Shown here: one piece after another, positions 24,146-34,890 of the stretch
How positions within the stretch are numbered: position 1 is the first letter of the stretch
Layout: every line of letters starts with the position of its first letter
Translations under genes and position numbers: made by a program
Assembly: GCA_013396635.1 (NCBI GenBank)
Contig: WBMW01000013.1
Coordinates: 124,001 to 188,000 of the forward strand
Length of the DNA stretch: 64,000 nt
Direction: 5' to 3'
DNA from: Penelope pileata
Taxonomy: Eukaryota; Chordata; Aves; Galliformes; Cracidae
The notes under the pieces: model-generated
What the model saw: only the letters and a program-made list of their open reading frames with translations
The model's database searches: none
Told to the model about the DNA's origin: nothing

Positions 24146-27100
24146 TATGTATATAGAGAGATCAATTTGGAAACTATTCTGCCTGAAAAGACTATTATAG
24201 GCAGCTCCTGAATTTCATTTTGAGTAAAAAATATATAGAGGCCATTTTTGCCCTTTCTAAAAATAATTAGTTATAGCAGATACAGTTTAATGATGACAAG
24301 AATGGAATTCTCTTTATTATATATACTCATGTATTTTCATATTTGTTTGTAGTGTGTTAGATTAATCGAAAAATCAGTGTTATACCACAGAAATCTATAG
24401 TTTAAGAGGCAAAAATAACTCTTAGATTCCTACTAAAAAACAAATTTGAACCTCAAAGAATTGCAATCAAAAGATCTACAGTAATCGGCATGCAATCTCT
24501 GTGAATGTCCTCAACATTCGTTATCATTGACAATTCACCGTCTCCTGGCATTTATGTTTGTTCTCACACTGATTTATTGGCTAATGTATTTCTGTGTGTG
24601 CATAAGTACACTTATTTTCAAAGTTTTTTTGGTGATAATTTCAGTGGAAATATACCTAAGAATCTGTCATACATGGTACTTGAGTTTGGATTTTACTTTA
24701 TGACCTTTTCCATGACTTATGACCTTTTATCCATGCTATTTTTCTCTCTCTGACCCCCTGAGCTTTGTCCCCATAAGACTTTTGAAGTTTTATGCTTTCA
24801 GATCTCCAGGAAAGAACAACAAGGGAGACAGAAACAATTCTAGGATAAAATGACACAGATATAATCTAGTTCCAGAGCAGAACTCTTATTTGTGTTTACT
24901 TAGTGTTTAGTTTTCAAGTATATACGACTCTGTACATCTATCTCTTCCTCTACTTTCAGCAAATGCTGAATCAATCTCTATCACATTGGCTAATTAGAAA
25001 ACATTATTGCAGGTCTGTCTGCATCTGATTACTGATGGAAGCTTTATATTCTGAGCCAAAAACAAATGCACAACCACAGGTGGATATATTGCCATGAACT
25101 CATATTTACAATAACCCTCTGTTGTTGAAGAGCAGCTGTACTGTATATATTCTCTAAGAATACTATGTATTTATTCATGTATGTGTAGAATATGGCAGTA
25201 TTTTTCCTGGAAAATCTGGATTTGCAAGCACTGAGGGCAATGGAGAGAATAATGAGTCATTCTTTCAACCATGTTGTCTATATATGTACGTTCGTGTGTA
25301 CACACACAAAACCTTTTTCTGTTAGCTGTATGTTAGGCAATGTTAGACCAAAAAGTGTTTCAGGCTAAGAATGCCAAGAATATAGGGGAAAAAAGTAAAC
25401 TTGATAACAAAGCATTCCTAAATTAGCCTCCTGGTTCAAAATAATTGTTTTCACGACTCCAAAAGCAAACAAAAACTGTTTGGCATCCCTAAGCTTATAT
25501 TTTTTTTTTTGAGAAAGGAAAACTTCTAATGTATTAAAAAGGCTAATGCATTTTAACATGCTACATAAAGTTATAATGCTTTAGCACACAATCTAGTCTG
25601 CATTTTCATTCTTGGAATATAGTCTTCCACCTAGAAAATCTTTTATGTGATTGTATTAGGATTTTTGTTTTCCCATTGACAGCTGTCATCAGTAGAAAAG
25701 TCAATGGGCTCATCATTATGAAAAATAACAAAAGAAGATACCATATAGCTGCAATTTTACTCAAGAACAAAAATGGAATCACATATATTAACTGTACTAA
25801 AAATGTTTCTCTTTGAGCATTGGATGTTTTAAACTGAATTTAGATAGGTACTGAAGTAGCTTCTAGATCTTGATTTCTCTGTGTGAAATATCATACTGAA
25901 TACTTTGCACTGGATCCCTATTGAGTGTGGTGGAAATCAGACTTTTCATTTTACTAATGATAGCTGCAAGATAATGACTCAAGAAGAGTCACTGATACAG
26001 TGTGGGGAGCTTTGGTGGATTTCTTATTGTCCTTTGCACAGCAGGCATCAGGGCAAATGTTTATCAGGAAAAAAAAACAGAGGGTAAAACAGAACTAAAG
26101 AGAAATTCAAGCATGTTTAAACAGTTTTCTCCTGGGCATTGTTCCAGTTTTTGATTTGCATATGTCTACCAAAATTAAATGGCGTTTTAAACTTAGCAGT
26201 CTTTTTGTATCCTTTATTTAATCCTTGACTCCTGACTTGAGAATTATTAATAACGTTAAATGCTAGTCTTACATTGTTAGCTGACTAGTAAATTGAAAAG
26301 ATGTCTAAGAAGTCTTATTATTACCCTTACTGGAATCATTTCAGATAGCTAAAATATACAAAAGACGTGCCATTGTTAGAAATTCGGCTAGTGGAGCTAC
26401 CCAACTAAGAATAAGAATATTCAATACAATACCAGTTAAAATAAGATATAAAAAGGGGTCTAATACTAATTGGTTTTATCTTTAAATTACTAAATATATA
26501 TATGTATTCTAGAGAAGCAAGAACCCTATCATTCCTGTTTTGTTCTATAATAGATAACTAAAATGGTTTAGAGATATACAGAGGAATTCAGTTTTAGCTT
26601 TGGTAAATCCTTGCTGGCAATTTAGATTATCTAACCAGTTAGTAAATGCAGAGATGTGAGTTATTTGACCAAAATGAATGAAAGGTTTTCAATTTAAACA
26701 AAGGAGTGAATATCTCTGAATTTTGCTTTTTATCTCCAATGAGTGATTTTTGAGCAGATAACTTACTTAATGAATATTGGAGAGGGCACATTAAAAACAA
26801 ATTCATTTGCTTTGTTCATGAAAGTTTATACTCTTTCCTGAATGCACAATAGGCAGTACAATATTTACCTGGAGTGAGTTGTTGCTACTTTAAGTTTTGG
26901 TATAATTCTCAAAATCCTGTTTGTTGGTTATAAAAACACATTAAAAGTAATCTCTTGACAGAGCTTTTGCTAATGTTGTCTCACCAATGATGCTGAAACT
27001 AAACTGCAGAAACAATAATTGTTTCTTCACACCACTATAATGCAGCTTCCTCTTTATCTTCAGCCATTTACTAAGTTTGGGAGGAATAATGTGAAAGTAT

Positions 27101-27390
27101 ATAAATACAGAATTAACATCTTATTTCAGAGAGAGGTATGTTTTTGCTTGTAGATTGCCTTGATCTCTTTCTCTCCTGTTATAGTCAAAGAACCTTTTAT
27201 AAGGGTCTCAGGAGGTCATTTCTTTATACATGCAGCATTGTGTATTGGTAAAAATTCATTCTGCGAGCATGCTAGTATATGTACCACAATGCTGTAGTTC
27301 TTCAGGTGCAAAATGTTTGGGCTTTATTGACAGTTTTCTCTTTAATTAAAATTATGAGGTAGAGCTTTTGTTCAATCATGAGTTAAACAT
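24146..27390. other. Unique DNA, no gene seen
   Basis: No exon or mobile element recognised. The frame at 24505-24753 and the small minus-strand frame at 25365-25559 have no known domain. A T-run lies at 25500-25510. Confidence 0.55.
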
Positions 27391-27851
27391 CTGGAAAGAG
27401 TCCAGTGGAGGGCCACAAAGATGATAAAGGGCCTGGAGCATCTCCCCTATGAGGAGAGGCTCAGTAAGCTGGGTCTGTTCAGCCTGGAGAAAAGAAGGCT
27501 GAGAGGGGACCTGATCCATGTTTATAAGTATCTTAGTTGCGGGAGGCAAATGGAGGTGGGGAACCTCTTTTCGGTGGTCAGTGGGGACAGGACAAGGGGC
27601 AATGGCCTTAAGCTGGAGCACAAGGAGTTCCGCACCAACATGAGGAAGAACTTCTTCACAGTGCGGGTGACGGAGCACTGGAACAGGCTGCCCAGGGAGG
27701 TTGTGGAGTCTCCTTCCCTGGAGATATTCAAGACCCGCCTGGACGCCTACCTGTGCAACCTGCAGTAGGGAACCTGCTCTGGCAGGGGGGTTGGACTCGA
27801 TGATCTCTTGAGGTCCCTTCCAACCCCTGCAATTCTGTGATTCTGTGATCT
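27391..27851 (+). mobile_element. CR1 LINE 3' end, relatively well preserved
   Basis: The insertion begins within ORF2 (CTGGAAAGAGTCCAGTGG) and continues through the stop codon, the 3' UTR and ATTCTGTG tail units near 27833-27849. The C-terminal ORF2 frame is open, and the sequence is GC-richer than its surroundings, which suggests a younger copy than the one at 22.6 kb. It is nearly identical in its last 130 bases to the CR1 nested in the mariner at 8.4-8.6 kb, so both probably belong to one subfamily. Confidence 0.95.
27421..27768 (+). pseudogene. C-terminus of CR1 ORF2 (fragment)
   Basis: An open frame of 115 codons covers the conserved C-terminal tail of CR1 ORF2. It carries EHLPYEERLSKLGLFSLEKR near the start, then RMRGD-like and RKNFFTVRVTEHWNRLPREV motifs, and stops at TAG 27766-27768. 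It contains no reverse transcriptase catalytic core because the insertion is truncated upstream. It is intact only by virtue of being short and young. It is not a host gene. Confidence 0.9.
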
Positions 27852-29173
27852 GTTTTAAATTAATTTAAATTCTGCCCAATGTCTTTGCCCAAGTCTGCAT
27901 ATGTAAATGACCATCAATCATCAAGCTGTCTCTTAAGCTTTTCTAAAGGCGTTTCTTTCTGAGTTTGCTAAGGGAACTGGAAACATAGTTCCCTAGTTAC
28001 TTAAATAATATAAATATTTTATATTCAAAGAGATTCATGTACCAATAATGAGCTACATTATGGTCATTAGATTCTCTTCTCATGGAAAAAATATCAGACT
28101 GCTTATATAATAAAGCATAATGTCAGAGAAGATTGGAGACAGATTTCAAGAGGCATCTAATCCACTAACATGAATTCCCAAGGTTTATAGCATGAGCCAT
28201 GAGTTCTTAGTACAGGTATTAACCACAATGATCGTTATATTTTTTCCTAGATATTTTAAAATGTGCTAATAAGTCTATTCTTACCTTGAAATGACAAATA
28301 GTTCCATAAACACCAGAATAAGTTATCTGTAGTTTCCTATGGATTTTTACTCTCATGTTTACAAAAATAGAAAATCGAGGTGAAGCTCTTCCATGTGATG
28401 TCATTTCTGGCCATGCTGTAACTTTTACAGATGCTCCTTCACTATCTGGCCTGGCTGTTTTCCTAAAAATTGAGAGCAGTTAAAGATCATTAACAATTCC
28501 ACCCTTCTGTAAAATTTGGTTAAAAAATTCAAAAACTTCTAGTGGACCCATAAGGAAGCAAGCAGCTTTCCTGTGCAAGATTCTTTTGCATGAGAAAGAA
28601 ATTTTAAAATATAATTTTTTAAAAAAAATCTTTACTGATTATTCTTGCCTAAATAACTGGCATTCTGTCTTCATTTGCCCATTTACCCTTCACTGAGGAA
28701 AGGATATCTTTTGTCTTTCTGGAAATAAAGAATCCATTCTCTTTAACTATAGACTGATTTGTTGTTGCCCTATGTCTTCTATTGTTCTCGTTTACTACAA
28801 CACAGAGACAATGTGGAAAAATACAGTCTACAAATGTGTATTTTCAGTCTTACCATGGAATGAGGTGAAGGGGGCATATTTTCCAACCGACAACACATTA
28901 GCTTTTGATTTGAAAGCCATGAGCTTTGTTCCAGCTCAGTTCTTAATTAACTGCATGTCTTGAGGTTAGTTGTCTCAAATTTCATTCATAGCTTCTAATT
29001 CAATGGAAAGACATACCTGATATCACTAAACTTAGTGGTTGTTCCCTTACAGTTTTATTACTGAACTTTACCTGTATTTTCTTTAGTGAGAATAATAGTT
29101 ATATAAAATAAGACAATTTTTGATTTTCACATAAAGAAACTTCTAAGTGATAAGGGTATAGAAACCAATTGAG
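27852..29173. other. Unique DNA, no gene seen
   Basis: No exon or mobile element recognised. Only short frames without known domains occur. Confidence 0.55.
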
Positions 29174-29295
29174 ACATGGGTGTCCAACTTTTTGGCTTGC
29201 CTGGTCTGCACTGAGTGAAGAGGAATTGTCTTGGGCCACATATAAAATATGTAAGATAGTTAATGTATGTAACTAACAAAGCATATTTTTTTATG
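29174..29295 (+). mobile_element. hAT-type (Charlie-like) DNA transposon 5' fragment
   Basis: The segment starting GGGTGTCCAACTTTTTGGC, followed by GAATTGTCTTGGGCCACATA and TAAAATA, closely resembles the 5' end of a hAT Charlie element that I also know from mammalian genomes. A Charlie family (Charlie12) has been described in chicken. Only the first 100 bases or so are recognisable. The matching right-hand inverted repeat (GTTGGACA...) was not found before the next repeats, so it is a fragment, perhaps split by the LTR at 29343. Confidence 0.6.
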
Positions 29296-29342
29296 TCGTA
29301 GTTTCTAACTGAAACTTTCTCTCTTAGTGTCAGTTACAAAGC

Positions 29343-29818
29343 TGTGTTTTGGTTCTAGAAAGAAAACATGGCTGATAACACCCGGCAGCGCTGAACAGAA
29401 CCAAGGACATTTGTATGTCTCTGCCAGGAGAGTGAAGAGTCTAGGGGGGCCGTAGGGAGCTGGGAGGGGACAAGAACGGGGCAGCCGACCCAAACTGACC
29501 AAAGGGATATTCCATACCATATGACATCATGTAATATAAGGAAGGGAAGTGAGCGGGGAGGGTCCGTTTGCTTGGGGATTGGCCAAGTGCTGGTCGTGGT
29601 CGATGACTGATTGCTTTGTACAATCACTTGTTTTGTATATAATTATCATTACTGTTATTGCACTCTATTTTCCTCTTTCTGTTAGCAAATACTTTTTATC
29701 TCAACCCACGAGTTCTACCTTATTTCTCGATTCTCTCTCCCATCCCAGCTGGGAGGAGGCGGGGGGGGGAGCGGAAGGCTGTGTGGGGTTTCCAGGCCTG
29801 CCTGCTCAAACCAGAACA
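29343..29818 (+). mobile_element. Solo LTR, ERV-L-like, same superfamily as the one at 15.7 kb
   Basis: It begins TGTGTTTTGG and ends CCAGAACA, about 476 bases. The 3' third (ACTTTTTATCTCAACCCACG, then CTCCCATCCCAGCTGGG and a G-run) aligns with the LTR at 15680-16168. The 5' half differs, so it is a related subfamily. ATATAAGGAAG near 29536 is a possible TATA-like promoter. No internal retroviral genes flank it. AAAGC occurs just before it (29338-29342) and again at 29826-29830. This could be a target duplication if the true end lies at 29825, but that would lack a CA terminus, so it is uncertain. Confidence 0.75.
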
Positions 29819-30193
29819 TTTTATTAAAGCATAAAAAAAGAGCAACAAAAACATAAAACTAATGGGTTATTTGGTGTTACTTTCTTGAAACTAATGTATC
29901 AGTCTGTTTTGATGGAAGTGGTTGCAATTTTTAGTGAGTTCTCACAGTGTTCATCAGAAATTTTTGATGAAATTTTACTCTTCCTTTGCTTTATCCTTTA
30001 AAATAGTTGTTCACAAATGTACGTACTGACAAAAAATGATAACGTGAATAAGGTGTGATTGTGAAGCAAGGGATATTTTTCTCTGGTAAGAGAAAGAGAA
30101 AGTCTGGTGGGGAGACATGATCAAATTTTTCTTTGAGTTGAATGTTTGATTGCAACTGTATACATTCTATTTGAAAATTTGCAGGTAATACAT
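29819..30193. other. Short spacer between LTR and CR1
   Basis: AT-rich, without recognised motifs. It may contain the distal part of the hAT-like fragment, but I cannot see the expected terminal repeat. Confidence 0.45.
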
Positions 30194-30837
30194 GTATTAT
30201 CCGGGGAAGTACAGGCCTGTCAGCCTGACCTCCATGCCAGGAAAGGTTATGGAACAGATCATGTTGAGTGAGATCACATGTCATGTGCAGGACAGCTGGG
30301 GGATCAGGCACAGCCAGCATGGGGTCATGAAAGGTAGGTCCTGTCTAACCAACCTCATCTCCTATGACAGTGACCTGCCTGGTGGATGAGGGGAAGACTG
30401 TTGACGTAGTCTACCTGGACATTAGCAAGGCGTTTGATGCTGTCTCCCACAGTATTCTCCTGGGGAAGCTGGCAGCCCATGGCATGGACAGGTTCACACT
30501 TTGCTGGGTAAAAACCTGGCTGGAGGCCTGGGCCCAGAGAGTGGTGGTGAACGGAGTTAAATCCAGTTGGTGTCTGGTTGCAAGCGGTGTTCCCCAGGTA
30601 TTGGTATTGAGGCTCACTCTATTTAACATCTTTACTGATGATCTGAATGAAGGGATTGAGTGCACCCTCAGTAAGTTTGCAGGTGACACCAAGTTGGGAG
30701 GAAATGTCAGCCTCTTCTACCAGGTAGCTAGCGATAGGACTAGAGGGAAAAGACTCAAGTTTTGCCAGGGGAGGTTCAGGTTAGATATTAGGAAAAACTT
30801 CTCTGAGTGTGGTCAGATATTGGAACAGGCTGCCTAG
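30192..30837 (+). pseudogene. CR1 reverse transcriptase pseudogene
   Basis: Two overlapping frames carry recognisable RT blocks. In 30192-30389 there is KYRPVSLTSMPGKVMEQI. In 30364-30837 there are VDVVYLDISKAFDAVSHSIL (first catalytic Asp region), SGVPQVLVLRLTLFNIFTDD and KFAGDTKLGG. The last block should read FADDTKLGG, so one of the two essential aspartates has become glycine. The frame then enters the C-terminal segment directly (VASDRTRGKRLKF, RLDIRKNFSECG). Frameshift, mutated active site and deletion all mark it as dead. Confidence 0.9.
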
Positions 30838-30991
30838 GGAGGTGTTTGATCTCTGGAGGTGTTCAAGGTATGTCCGGATGTGGAACCGAGGGATATGGTT
30901 TAGTGGGTGATTTTGGTGGTAGATGGACGGTTGGACTAGATGATCTTGGAGGTCTTTTCCCACCTTGATGACTCTATGATTCTATTCTGTG
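30194..30991 (+). mobile_element. CR1 LINE remnant with internal deletion
   Basis: It starts inside the reverse transcriptase (CGGGGAAGTACAGGCCTGTC), runs through the palm domain, then jumps to the ORF2 C-terminus and 3' UTR (GGTTGGACTAGATGATCTTG). It ends with degenerate ATTCTAT tail units near 30975-30991. Compared with the order of motifs in the other copies, the section between the FADD region and the C-terminal RTRGK block is missing, so it suffered an internal deletion after or during insertion. Confidence 0.93.
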
Positions 30992-31193
30992 TCAACTAAG
31001 AATAGAGTGATGAATATACCAAAAAAATGGCAGTTTTTTAAGCAATCTTGAAACCTGTTCTCAAATTCCTTTATCAAAATGGAAAGCAAGGCTGCATATT
31101 TTTTCACTGTTCACAGGACTGTGTTTAGCCAATGTATCAAAATGCATAAAATAAAGGCATAACTTAGCATTGCACTGCACTGCACCCTCCCCT

Positions 31194-31380
31194 TGTCCTG
31201 AGTTCAGCTCAGACAGTGCTAATCACACACCAATGTTTCGTTGTTGTTAAGTGATGGGTGTGTGCCTGGGACCAGGCTGGACCACTCCATGGGGCAGAGA
31301 TGCCACCATGATGGTGCAGTGGCAGGGCTGCAAGATGAGCTGTATCTGGCCCTGGGCTGGACATGGCTGAATTAAGAGAA
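31194..31380 (+). mobile_element. ERV-L-like LTR fragment (5' part)
   Basis: TGTCCTGAGTTCAGCTCAGA followed by ACCAATGTTTCGTTGTTGTT and AAGTGATGGG resembles the first part of a bird ERV-L LTR that begins TGTCCTGG and contains a TTGTTGCTAAGT-like block. The characteristic 3' third seen in the other two LTRs is absent, so this is a truncated copy whose right edge is approximate. No retroviral gene is attached. Confidence 0.5.
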
Positions 31381-32905
31381 AGAAATATGACAGTTTTTGT
31401 TTATTTTGTGAAATGGAATTCTAGCTGATCTTGGGTTTAGTACAACAAATATGTTTTAAACCTTTGAGCCTGAATGTGCTGTCACTGAAGAAGACAGGGT
31501 TTGGCTTGTGGAGAAAGGGAATTGACAGGAATTCAGGAGGAGTCTTGGATATCTTTTTCTGTACCCACCTAGTCTAAAATCATTCCATTAGTCTTTCACA
31601 CATGTGAGCAATTAATTCAGAGTTCTACAAAGCCATGCTAGTGTTTTAAAGAAATGTATATTCGTACCTGATATTTTAAAAAATAATTTCAGAATGAGAA
31701 TAATTAGAAAACCCCAGAAATGTGCCAAAATAGAGCAACCTTGTGGTTTTTACTGTGTAAGAAACTGACTGTATGAATTATAACTTGCTGCATTGCTCAA
31801 ATTTGCACAGCTCATATCTGAGGTATTTTCGCAATTTAAAATTAATCTGAAATGAGGTTTTGTATTTTTTTGAGAATTTTATAGATTAGTTATTTTTGCT
31901 TAAATAACTCAAAAAAGTACTTTTTCCTTTTAAATTTGATTTTCTGTAGTTATGCCCATTTTCCAACTCTGTTTCTAACAGCTAGCTATAATTAGTGCAC
32001 AATCAAATCACTTTGTCTCTTCACCTTGGATGTTGTTATGAACTTTTATATTTCCATTAAATATTTTCTTCAGTAAATGCTATTTAGCTATACTAGTAAT
32101 TAACAAAAACAAAGATTGCTTCCTACTGTGAGTCTTGCTTACATACTTTGAAGTCTATGTATCATAGGTGAGTATATGCTTGTAAAGTCTGACATTTAAT
32201 TAAGTTGTTTTGATCTTTTATTCTCCTGTTTACACATATTATTATACCTATGAAGTCTAATTTATTTGTTTGATGTATGTTGATTTTTTGATAATACAAC
32301 AAGGTTTGTTTCTTTTGTGCTAGAGTTACTGTATAACTACAATCACAAGATTCCCAGAGCTTTGTAACGTACAAAGAAAATATGCTTCATGACCCAAGTT
32401 TACAATACTTATTATTTTCCTTGTACAGTATGTACAGTATTTGTAGTATGATATGTAATTTATTATTTAGATAGAACCAAATTTTTTCTGATCCCAGTGT
32501 ATGCAAAGTGTACTTGAAAGTAACTGGGAGAATGTTTGAAGTTTTCAAAGACTTAGTAAGCTTCAGATTTGAAGAACCTCTCTATGGGTTAAGATATTTA
32601 TTTACATAGTCTGGAGAATGAATGGTTTGGAAAGTTTCTCCAAGATAAGAATTCTCAGAGTGAAAATCTTCAGGTTCTTTGACAATGTGTCCTGTGTATA
32701 TGTAGTGCTGCTCTTGATTCCCTTATAATTATTTTGTCCTTTATGCTTCAGAGAATTTCCATAAGGTAGACAGGAGATAATTTTCCATTATTTAGATAAT
32801 ACTTAATGCTAATAAGGATTATTTTCTTGCTAACTTCATTAGAGTTTTTAGATGACAAGTTGTTCATGTTCATGTATTTCTATTGGTACAATACAATATT
32901 AATAA
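31381..32905. other. Unique DNA, no gene seen
   Basis: AT-rich with no exon or mobile element recognised. Confidence 0.55.
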
Positions 32906-32934
32906 TATTAATACCTTAATACAAGGTATTAATA
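32906..32934. repeat. Perfect 12-base inverted repeat, 5-base loop
   Basis: TATTAATACCTT at 32906-32917 and AAGGTATTAATA at 32923-32934 pair perfectly around AATAC. It sits exactly where the left terminal repeat of the following mariner should be and may have been formed from a degraded end. Confidence 0.8.
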
Positions 32935-33477
32935 GTTTATTATGTTGGCCCACGTGTCAGAGGCAGATGTTGGTGGTATGGCAGTTGAGGCTGAACCTTC
33001 CCGTCAATATTCTGTTCAATTTTGTTGCCATGCAACAGGTGGCAGCAGAGGGGCAGGCTGACATGGAAGTGTGCATGAAGCAAAGGTGTGGAATTGAATT
33101 CTTCCATACAGAAAAAATTGCACCCATTGACATTCATCGATGCTTGCTGAATATTTATGGAGACCAATCAGTGGATGTTAGCACAGCAAGGAAGTGGGTG
33201 GTGCATTTCAACAGTGGTGATGATTATGTGAAATATAAGCCATGTTACAGATGGGCATGCACATCTATCACCTCTGCTGGGGCAGATCTTATGAGCATGG
33301 CATGCAGGCTTTTGTTCATCACAGGCAAAAATGCACAGCTAATGGTAGTAACTACGTTGAAAAGTAGTGTTTTGTACCTGAGAATTAGCTGTATCAAATG
33401 CTGTTATTGTGCTCTCTGCATCTGTTGTAATTTTCATGGAAACAAATAGGAGGCGTTACTTTTGGAGTGATCTAGTA
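32917..33477 (+). mobile_element. Internally deleted mariner (Galluhop-like)
   Basis: The left part aligns with the mariner at 7.73 kb from TTATTATGTTGGCCC onward and includes the transposase N-terminus (MKQRCGIEFFHTEKIAPIDI, from about 33076). After KPCYR-like residues near 33240 it jumps to the C-terminal end (SAGADL, then LFITGKNAQ) and the right inverted repeat GGCGTTACTTTTGGAGTGAT. About 700 bases of the central transposase, including the catalytic blocks, are missing. The left inverted repeat is heavily degraded and the right one is clear. It is a non-autonomous, dead copy. Confidence 0.88.
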
Positions 33478-33739
33478 GTATTATGCAGACATATCTTGAA
33501 TCAAGACTGTCTTGGGTTGTACCTACCAGTGCCCTTACGCATGATATCTTGTTCCCTTCTGTGTGAATAGGAAGCAAAACCACTGTAAAACCTCAACAAA
33601 AAAATTTTCTGGAAGGCAATAATGAGGAAAAAAGTTCTACAGAGGCAGATATCTATTTATAAGCATTCATCTAACATGCTTCAGATATAGAATGGTTAAT
33701 GATAAAAGGTCCCTTGTTAGAAATGTGTTTGCCTTGGTT
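33478..33739. other. Spacer between mariner and CR1
   Basis: No features recognised. Confidence 0.5.
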
Positions 33740-34445
33740 AGAATCATAGAATCATTACAGAAAGAATCTTTACAGGTCATCTACTCCAACACCTCTGCAA
33801 TGAACAGGAACATCTACAGCTAGATCATGTTGCTCAGGTCAAGCCTAACCTTGAGTGTCTCCAGGGATGGGGCATCCACCACCTCTTCAGGAAACCTGTT
33901 CATCATCATTGTGTTCTATCACAAGGGACCCTGGTAAAGAGTCTGTCCCCCTCTTTCTTACAGCCTTCCTTTAGTTACTGAAAGGCTGCTATCAGGTCTG
34001 CTTGGAGCCTTCTCTTCTCCAGGCTGAACAACCCCAGCTCTCTCAGTCTGTCCTCATAAGGGAAGCGTTCCATCACTTGGATCATTTTTGTGTCCCTCCT
34101 CTGGACGTGCTCCAACAGATCCATGTCTCTCCTGTACTGAGGACGCCGTATCTGGACTCAGTACTCCAGGTGAGGTCTCACCAGTGCAGAGTAGAGGGGC
34201 AGGATCATCTCCCTCGGTCTGCTGGCCATGCTTCTTTCAATGCAGCCCAGTATTCTTTTGGCTTTATGGGCTGTGAGGGCACGTTGCTGGCTCGCGTCCA
34301 GCTTGCCATCCACCAGTACCCCCAAGTCCTTTTTGGCAGGGCTGTGCTGAATCATTTTGTACCCCAGCTTGTATTTATAGTGGGTGTTTCTGCAAATGTT
34401 TCTATTAATAAAGTTTTGTACCATTTGCCTGGCTAACAATTATTA
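33740..34445 (-). mobile_element. CR1 LINE 3' fragment, about 0.7 kb
   Basis: On the minus strand it runs from the ORF2 region coding for KLGYKMIQHSPAKKDLGVLV (34380-34320) through the C-terminus to the 3' UTR and tail at the low-coordinate end (ATCATAGAATCATTACAG). The frame is interrupted between 34158 and the tail. In CR1 the DLGVLVD motif lies between the polymerase and the C-terminal domain, so the catalytic core was never inserted or has been lost. Divergence from the 27.4 kb copy is considerable, indicating an older subfamily. Confidence 0.93.
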
Positions 34446-34850
34446 CCCTGTGAATATTGAGAAAGTAAGTAATCGTCTAGAAAACTGTTCATTCTTCTTT
34501 GTATCTGAAAAAAAGTGAAAGAATAGCAAAAGAATTGTCAACAAAAATACAGTCACAAGTTAACCTTTCAATACAGAAAATATGATCTAATCCAAGTCAC
34601 AAAAGCTAAATTCCAAGGCAATGATAGATGATTAGATTGGCAGTTTTTCGTAATGGAGAAACAAATTGCTGTTGTGGAGCTAAATATAAAGGAAAAAATG
34701 ACCTGCAAATTGATCCTGTGTCATAAATCCATCACATAAATGTTGAAAAACTTGGTACATTGGTTATAAGGAAATACAGATCAGTTATTCAACTATGCAA
34801 GGCTAAACTGGAATTCATCTTCGAGTATGTAATGCTACGCAGCATGTATG
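34446..34850. other. Unique DNA, no gene seen
   Basis: No features recognised. Confidence 0.5.
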
Positions 34851-34890
34851 TTTAATGTTAATTAATATTAATATTATCATTAACATTAAA
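34851..34890. repeat. 12-base perfect inverted repeat around an AT palindrome
   Basis: TTTAATGTTAAT at 34851-34862 pairs perfectly with ATTAACATTAAA at 34879-34890. The spacer contains TAATATTAATATTA, itself a palindrome. The AT-only composition makes such structures easier to form by chance, but the length is notable. It may be a cruciform-prone site or a homeodomain-site cluster. Confidence 0.75.

Noticed and set aside
29819..31193. Complete provirus between the LTR at 29.3 kb and the LTR fragment at 31.2 kb
   Set aside because: The intervening DNA holds a CR1 and AT-rich sequence. There is no gag, pol, primer-binding site or matching second LTR.
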